From Planctomycetota bacterium (GTDB lineage Bacteria; Planctomycetota; UBA1135), in contig JAQBVK010000059.1 in NCBI GenBank assembly GCA_027623585.1, positions 1 through 10,986 on the forward strand: a stretch of 10,986 nt of DNA, written 5' to 3'. The notes beneath the pieces were generated by a model. That model did no database searches. It was not told the DNA's origin and saw nothing but the letters and a program-made list of their open reading frames with translations. Position 1 is the first letter of the stretch. Every line of letters begins with the position of its first letter. The position numbers were made by a program, and so were the translations under genes. This document shows positions 6,676-10,986 of the stretch, piece after piece.

Positions 6676-7943
6676 AAATGGGCGCCCTGACGCGGACGGT
6701 GCGGCTCGGCTTCAAGAGCCTGATGCTGCACAAGTTGCGCAGCCTGCTGACCACGCTCGGCGTGCTGTTCGGCGTCAGCAGCGTGATCGCGATGCTCGCG
6801 ATCGGCGAGGGCGCCAGCGAAGAGGCGCAGGAGCAGATTCGCGAGCTCGGCAGCCAGAACGTGATCCTGCGTTCGGTGAAGCCGCCGGACGAACTCGCCA
6901 GCAACCAGACTTCGCGCGTGCTCTCCTACGGGCTGACCCAAGCGGATCTGAGGCGCGCCGAGTCTTCCTATCCGTGGGTCACGCGCGCGATTCCGGTGCG
7001 CCAGTTGCAGCAAGAGGTGCGGCTCGGCGAACGCGCGCTGAACCCGCGCGTGCTCGCGACCGTGCCGGAGTGGATCGACGTGACGGGGCGCATGATCTCC
7101 GAGGGGCGCTTCTTGAGCGCGCACGACGAGGAGAACGTCAACAACGTCGTCGTCCTCGGCTACGAGGTGTCGCGCTGGCTGTCTCCCTTCGACAATCCGA
7201 TCGGCACCGAGGTCAAGATCGGCGCCGATTACTTCATCGTGATCGGCGTGCTGTTGCCGCGCATGCGGCTCGACAGCGATGCGGCCGCGCCGGGCTCCGA
7301 GGTCACCGGCGAAGTGTTTGTGCCGCTGTCGACCGGCACGCGCTGGTTCGGCGACATGCAGGTCAAGATCCGCAGCGGCTCGCGCGAGATGGAGCAGGTC
7401 GAGCTGCACGAAATCGTGCTCGAAGTGGAGACTCCCGAAGGTGTGCCGCTGACCGCGGGCGCCGCGCGCGAGATGCTCGCGCGCAATCACAACCAGCGCG
7501 ACTGGGAAGTGGTGGTGCCGCTGGAGTTGCTGGCGAAGGCCGAGGAGACCAAGCGCATCTTCAACATCGTGCTCGGCAGCATCGCGGGCATCAGCCTGCT
7601 GGTCGGCGGCATCGGCATCATGAACGTGATGCTGGCGACCGTGACCGAACGCACCCGCGAGATCGGCATCCGCCGCGCGCTGGGAGCGAAGAAGCGCCAC
7701 ATCATGCTCCAGTTCCTGGTCGAGTGCGTGGTGCTCGCGGTCGGCGGCGGCCTGGCCGGCATCGCGCTGGGCTTGGGGATTCCTTTCCTGGTCGAGCGCT
7801 ACGCCGACATGCGCACGATCGTGCGTCCCGACGGCCCGATCCTGGCCTTCGGCATTTCGGTGGGAATCGGCCTGCTGTTCGGCCTCTACCCCGCCTGGCG
7901 CGCCGCCAACCTCGACCCGGTCGAAGCGCTGCGGCACGAGTAG
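6672..7943 (+). CDS. MacB-type ABC permease (FtsX family)
   Basis: This 423-residue inner-membrane subunit of the pump has the MacB layout. A cytoplasmic N-terminus and first membrane helix (about 24-46, with SLLTTLGVLFGVSSVIAML) are followed by the start of the periplasmic core, AIGEGASEEAQEQI. The large periplasmic MacB_PCD region spans about 48-295. The FtsX domain then has three helices at about 297-322, 345-372 and 387-408. Key blocks are LVGGIGIMNVMLATVTERTR (310-329), EIGIRRALGAKK (330-341) and the C-terminal GLYPAWRAANLDPVEALR. MacB-type permeases act as mechanotransmitters, moving substrates already in the periplasm into the duct rather than across the inner membrane. ATG 6672 overlaps the ATPase stop; GGGAG lies about 10 nt upstream. 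ATG 6678 is an alternative start two codons later. It is the last gene of the + strand operon. Confidence 0.95.
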   Translation: MKMGALTRTVRLGFKSLMLHKLRSLLTTLGVLFGVSSVIAMLAIGEGASEEAQEQIRELGSQNVILRSVKPPDELASNQTSRVLSYGLTQADLRRAESSYPWVTRAIPVRQLQQEVRLGERALNPRVLATVPEWIDVTGRMISEGRFLSAHDEENVNNVVVLGYEVSRWLSPFDNPIGTEVKIGADYFIVIGVLLPRMRLDSDAAAPGSEVTGEVFVPLSTGTRWFGDMQVKIRSGSREMEQVELHEIVLEVETPEGVPLTAGAAREMLARNHNQRDWEVVVPLELLAKAEETKRIFNIVLGSIAGISLLVGGIGIMNVMLATVTERTREIGIRRALGAKKRHIMLQFLVECVVLAVGGGLAGIALGLGIPFLVERYADMRTIVRPDGPILAFGISVGIGLLFGLYPAWRAANLDPVEALRHE

Positions 7944-7949
7944 TTATTA
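7941..7949. other. Convergent gene junction without visible terminator
   Basis: The permease stop TAG (7941-7943) and the methyltransferase stop TAA (7949-7947, - strand) are separated by 3 bp. On the - strand that gap reads as a second TAA, giving tandem stops. There is no hairpin with a U-tract between the genes, so terminators, if any, must lie inside the opposing coding sequence, or termination is Rho-type. Confidence 0.6.
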
Positions 7950-8660
7950 GCGCGCACGACGGGCGACGGCGAGCCAATCCCACGGGCCCGGCAGACCGCG
8001 CATGTCGCCTGCGGCCACGCCTTCGTCGCTCCACGGGACGCTGACCTTGTCGAGACGCGGAGTCGAGAAGCCCCAGCGCTCGAGCGCCTCGCGCAACTCG
8101 CCTTCGGTCCAGAACTTCTGCTTGTCGCCGCCGCGCGAGACCAAGCCGTTGCGGGGCGGCGCAATCGATTCATAGTTGCGCGTTTGGCAGCAGGCGTGAA
8201 CGTGTTGAACGGATTCAAGCGCGGGCACCACCAGCAGCAGGCGCGCGCCCGGCCGCGCCACCGCCGCCAACGCGCGCCCCACCGCTTCGCGTTTGCGCGC
8301 GCTCGTCGAAGTGACGACGTTCATGCAGGCGAGCACGTCGGCGGTGCGTGGCCACTGCTCCCCCGCCAAGGCGACGTCGACGCAGTGCAGCTCGGCCTGA
8401 GGCACGCGCGCGCAACGCTTCCGCGCGAGCGCAATCACCGGATCCGCGAAGTCCACCCCAACCGCTCGCGCAAACAAGGATGCGTGACGCCGAATCAAGG
8501 TGGCCGGGCCGCAGCCCAGATCCACCAGCACGCGGTCGCGCCGCTGGCCGGCCGCCTCCTCCACCGCGCGCCGGATCACGCCGCGCGCATCGTTGCGGGG
8601 CGTGTCGGTGACGTCGCGATCGAAATCGCGCGCGAGATGACGCCAGCGGCGGCGATCCAC
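7947..8660 (-). CDS. Class I SAM-dependent methyltransferase, substrate unknown
   Basis: The 237-residue product (GTG start at 8660) has the Rossmann-type SAM fold. Motif I is VLVDLGCGPATLI (44-56). An acidic residue ends strand 2 (GVD, Asp70), a further acidic residue sits in CVDVAL (Asp95), and VLACMNVVTS (109-118) corresponds to motif IV. GARLLLVVP (138-146) is the strand 5 region. The C-terminal part, with ACCQ (156-159), a DKQKFWTEGELREALERWGF segment (179-198) and DWLAVARRAR at the end, does not tell me the acceptor. The start has no good Shine-Dalgarno; TAGGCT occurs 6 nt upstream and might be a -10. Otherwise the gene is the distal member of the EIIA-ClC-methyltransferase group, 21 bp behind the ClC stop. 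The fold call is firm, the role unknown. Confidence 0.85.
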   Translation of the reverse strand: MDRRRWRHLARDFDRDVTDTPRNDARGVIRRAVEEAAGQRRDRVLVDLGCGPATLIRRHASLFARAVGVDFADPVIALARKRCARVPQAELHCVDVALAGEQWPRTADVLACMNVVTSTSARKREAVGRALAAVARPGARLLLVVPALESVQHVHACCQTRNYESIAPPRNGLVSRGGDKQKFWTEGELREALERWGFSTPRLDKVSVPWSDEGVAAGDMRGLPGPWDWLAVARRAR

Positions 8661-8681
8661 GCGTTCAGCCTAGCAGAACAA

Positions 8682-10415
8682 TTAGCCGCGATCGCTGGTC
8701 TGCAGAATCAATTCGTTGCGGTAGCGATCGAACAAGGTGGACTTCGACAGCGTGCCGAGGAATCGGCCCTGATTGTCCACCACCGGCAGCACCCACGCGC
8801 CGCGCGTCTCGAAGACCTTCATGGCGTCCAGCAAAGAGTCTGAGGCACCGATGCGCGGCACGGTCGCGTCCATTACCGTGTCCACGGGGGTCACTTTGCG
8901 CACGAAATCATCGAAGATCACGCCGCGCAACTGGGTGAGATCCAACATGCCGAGCAGGCGGTCGTTTTCGTCCACCACCGCGAAGTGATTGCGCTTGGTC
9001 ACGGGCAGCAGACGCGCAAGATCCTCCAGCGTTTTGCCGGCTTCGATCTTCACCGGATCCGGATCCAGCATCTCGCTGGCGTGCAAATCACTGAGGATGC
9101 GCTTGTCGGTGCCCGGCCGCAGTAACGCGCCGCGTTCGGCCAGTTCCGCGGTGTAGAAGGAATGTCTCAAGAAGGTGCGCGACACCAAGGTCGCGAGCAC
9201 CGCCACCAAGATGATCGGCAGCGTGCCATTCCAGCCTTCCGTCGTTTCCAAGGCGAGCAGGATGCCCGTGAACGGAGCTTGCATCGTGCCCGCAACGAAG
9301 CCCGCCATCGCCGCCAAAGCGAAGAAGGATGGCGGCGCGAAGCCGGCGTCCGGGAACAAATGCTGAAGCGCCCCGCCGAACAGCGCGCCGAGTAATGCGC
9401 CGAGCACCAACGAAGGCGCGAAGATGCCGCCCGGGGCGCCGCTGCCGAGCGTCAAGGTCGTCGCCAGGGTCTTCGCGCCGCCGAGCAGCGCGAGCGCGAG
9501 CAGGCCATCCTCCATATTCCCGCTCAGGGCGAGGTTGACGGTTTCATATCCCTCACCAATCGCTTCCGGCATCAGCCAGCCGATCACGCCGACGCCGAGA
9601 CCGCCGATCATGGCCATCGCGCCGGGCCAGCCGAGCAGCCGGGTGCGCGCCGCTCGGCGCGTCCAATCCTCCGCTCGAAAGATGAACGCGACCAGCACCA
9701 CCGAGAGCAGACCAGCCCCGGCGCCGACCACCGCGCAAGCTGCGAGGTCTGCAGAACCCCAGGCGGGGAGCTCCGCGCCGGCGAAGGCGCCGCTGCGGCC
9801 GAAGACGTTACGGCCGATCTCGGTCGCGACGGTCGCGCTGACCGCGATCGGCAGCACCGCGCCCAGCGTCCACTCGGCCAGCACCACCTCCATCGCGAAG
9901 ATCATGCCGGTCAGCGGCGCGTTGAAAATCGCGCCGATTCCACCCGCCACGCCACAGGCCAGCAACAGCACGCGCTGACGTTCGCCGACGCGCATCGCCG
10001 CCGCGACCACGCTGCCCACCGCCGCCGCGCTGAACACGGTCGGACCTTCGAGCCCCGCCGAACCGCCGCTCGCGACGTTGACCATGCTGCCGAACAAGCG
10101 GCTGAAGATCGAGCGGCGCCGCATATGGCCGCCGCTACGCGACACCGCCTCGAGCACCATCGGCACGCCATGGCCCGGCGCGTCGCGAAACAGTAAGCGC
10201 ACGATCCAAACGCCGAGCAGCGCTCCCGCGGCCGGAAGGAACACCGCCCACCAGGCTCCGCGGAACCGCGCGAGCGCTTGAAATAGTTCATGCACCCCCC
10301 CCCGCAGCAGCATGGCGACCCCCGAAGAGGCGGCCCCGACCACCACGGCCCATCCGGCAAGAATCCACGGCTCCGAGCGCGCTCCGCGGGCGCGGAAATG
10401 CGCGACCTGGCTCAT
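8682..10415 (-). CDS. ClC-family chloride channel/transporter with two CBS domains
   Basis: A 577-residue inner-membrane protein starts at ATG 10415; the upstream in-frame extension is shadow of the EIIA gene. ClC motifs run in order. GHGVP (81-85) replaces the E. coli GSGIP. SAGLEGPTV (119-127) carries the gating glutamate Glu123. FNAPLTGMIFAMEVV (164-178), SGAPGGIFAPS (325-335) and FYTAEL with the anion-coordinating Tyr421 follow. The position of the E. coli internal proton glutamate (E203) aligns to Val177, as in ClC channels. After the membrane domain (to about 425), CBS1 (about 447-503) and CBS2 (about 512-568) form a probable nucleotide-sensing Bateman module. A run of nine G occurs in codons 38-41. 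The ATG overlaps the EIIA stop (ATGA), with no good Shine-Dalgarno, implying translational coupling. Family certain; channel versus exchanger unresolved. Confidence 0.95.
   Translation of the reverse strand: MSQVAHFRARGARSEPWILAGWAVVVGAASSGVAMLLRGGVHELFQALARFRGAWWAVFLPAAGALLGVWIVRLLFRDAPGHGVPMVLEAVSRSGGHMRRRSIFSRLFGSMVNVASGGSAGLEGPTVFSAAAVGSVVAAAMRVGERQRVLLLACGVAGGIGAIFNAPLTGMIFAMEVVLAEWTLGAVLPIAVSATVATEIGRNVFGRSGAFAGAELPAWGSADLAACAVVGAGAGLLSVVLVAFIFRAEDWTRRAARTRLLGWPGAMAMIGGLGVGVIGWLMPEAIGEGYETVNLALSGNMEDGLLALALLGGAKTLATTLTLGSGAPGGIFAPSLVLGALLGALFGGALQHLFPDAGFAPPSFFALAAMAGFVAGTMQAPFTGILLALETTEGWNGTLPIILVAVLATLVSRTFLRHSFYTAELAERGALLRPGTDKRILSDLHASEMLDPDPVKIEAGKTLEDLARLLPVTKRNHFAVVDENDRLLGMLDLTQLRGVIFDDFVRKVTPVDTVMDATVPRIGASDSLLDAMKVFETRGAWVLPVVDNQGRFLGTLSKSTLFDRYRNELILQTSDRG
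10295..10303 (-). repeat. Homopolymer G9 tract within the ClC gene (C9 on + strand)
   Basis: Nine consecutive C on the + strand read as G9 in the coding strand and encode the end of Arg38, Gly39, Gly40 and the start of Val41. The frame is intact on both sides as given. The tract is in the first tenth of the gene, so a one-base slip would truncate the protein early. Confidence 0.9.
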
Positions 10416-10986
10416 GCGAGCGGCGGCTCGAGCATCGCGGCGAGCTTCATCACTTCGTCCGCAGCCTCGCCTCGCGCGAGCGCCTCGGCGAAGCGCGGCT
10501 CGCGCAGCAGGAAGGCGAGCCGCGAGAGCACCTGCAGGTGCGCATGCGGAGTCGGACTGACCAGCAAGATCGCCGTACGCACCGGCGCGCCATCGAGCGC
10601 GCGCCACTCCACCGGCTGCGCGAGCAATCCGATGACGATCACCGGCTCGCGCACGAAGTCGCTCGAAGGCGTGCGCGGGTGCGGCAAGGCGATGCCGCCG
10701 CCGAGGCCCGTGGAAGCCATGCGCTCGCGGTCTTCGAGTTGCGCGAGCAAGGCTTCGCGGTCGGCGCTCGGCGCGAGTGGCGCCGACATTGCGAGCGCCC
10801 GAAGCACCTCGCTGGACGAAGCGCCCGCGACCTCAGAGAGGATGCAGCCGCGACTGAGGGCGGCCTGGAGCGGCGGCAAGTTCGCCGGCACCGGAGCGGG
10901 TATGGCACCGAGCGTCTCGCGCAGTCGCAAGCCTTGGCCTTCGGCCCATGTGCGCAACTCTTCCTCCCCGACGCGGAATTCGCCGC
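10412..10986 (-). CDS. HTH-PTS EIIA fusion protein, 5' end outside window
   Basis: The frame is open to the right edge, giving 190 visible residues; the TTG at 10957 is an internal codon, not the likely start. The first visible residues (GEFRVGEEELRTWAEGQGL) resemble the wing and last helix of an excisionase/MerR-like DNA-binding domain, so the missing part should be a helix-turn-helix. The rest is a PTS EIIA domain of the fructose/PtsN type. GGGIALPHPR holds the expected phospho-accepting His (codon 10681-10679), and HAHLQVLSRLAFLLREP near the C-terminus matches the conserved second half. EIIA domains receive phosphate from HPr-type proteins and often regulate rather than transport sugar; no EIIB or EIIC is in view. 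The TGA overlaps the ClC start in ATGA, so this gene and ClC form one transcript. The DNA-binding part is inferred from a short remnant. Confidence 0.8.
   Translation of the reverse strand, partial: GEFRVGEEELRTWAEGQGLRLRETLGAIPAPVPANLPPLQAALSRGCILSEVAGASSSEVLRALAMSAPLAPSADREALLAQLEDRERMASTGLGGGIALPHPRTPSSDFVREPVIVIGLLAQPVEWRALDGAPVRTAILLVSPTPHAHLQVLSRLAFLLREPRFAEALARGEAADEVMKLAAMLEPPLA

Noticed and set aside
6549..7937. 462-codon open frame on the - strand opposite the permease
   Set aside because: It is antisense to the MacB-type permease. The His/Gln/Asp/Ala-rich composition is typical of shadow translation.
8688..8695. GCGATCGC palindrome (same as the cyanobacterial HIP1 octamer)
   Set aside because: It is a single full copy in a GC-rich region where GCGATC is frequent from codon use. 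It does not support a cyanobacterial origin or a functional site.
9911..10360. 149-codon alternative frame inside the ClC gene, possibly reached by slippage at G9
   Set aside because: It has no ClC features, while the main frame carries ClC sequence on both sides of the tract. The given sequence shows no frameshift.
10416..10607. N-terminal extension of the ClC frame
   Set aside because: It overlaps the EIIA domain in another frame and has low-complexity Ala/Arg composition. ATG 10415 makes the standard ATGA overlap.
1..10986. tRNA, rRNA, CRISPR array, insertion sequence, integrase or attachment-site repeats
   Set aside because: None was seen on either strand. The window is filled by ordinary compact genes with no recurring direct repeats or transposase motifs.

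Overview
This 11-kb window is GC-rich and almost completely coding. It comes from a diderm (Gram-negative type) bacterium: it encodes an outer-membrane efflux lipoprotein and a periplasmic adaptor. It also encodes MqnC, so the organism probably makes menaquinone by the futalosine route. The adaptor type, the menaquinone route and a helix-turn-helix/PTS-IIA fusion next to a ClC protein are all combinations I associate with Planctomycetota and related lineages. That placement is inference only; no rRNA or phylogenetic marker is present.

Left part (1-1466, + strand): the 3' end of a TPR-repeat protein, a YqgE/AlgH-family protein and a small unrecognised membrane protein. They are packed with a GTGA overlap and a 3-nt gap, so they look like one transcript. 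A 53-nt gap (1467-1519) follows. It is the largest intergenic space in the window and holds a -10-like TAGAAT and a 13-nt palindrome that includes the next start codon.

Middle part (1520-7943, + strand): mqnC (radical SAM, futalosine menaquinone pathway), then a TolC-family lipoprotein, a MacA/HlyD-type adaptor, a MacB/LolD-type ABC ATPase and a MacB-type permease. Every junction overlaps, three of them as ATGA. The last four genes form a complete tripartite ABC efflux pump: permease and ATPase in the inner membrane, adaptor across the periplasm, TolC-like duct in the outer membrane. The coupling of a menaquinone enzyme to an efflux pump is unexpected.

Right part (7947-10986, - strand, convergent with the pump operon across 3 bp): read in its own direction, a 5'-truncated gene with the end of a DNA-binding wing followed by a PTS EIIA (PtsN/fructose-type) domain, then a ClC chloride channel/transporter with two CBS domains joined by an ATGA overlap, then a class I SAM methyltransferase 21 bp further on. 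The EIIA-ClC pair is the most interesting possible regulatory unit. The ClC gene also carries a run of nine G residues near its start and departs from the E. coli exchanger at the internal proton-glutamate position.

I saw no tRNA, rRNA, CRISPR, insertion sequence or integrase, and no gene-free stretch over 60 nt. Antisense and out-of-frame ORFs are abundant, but they are explained by GC-rich codon use.
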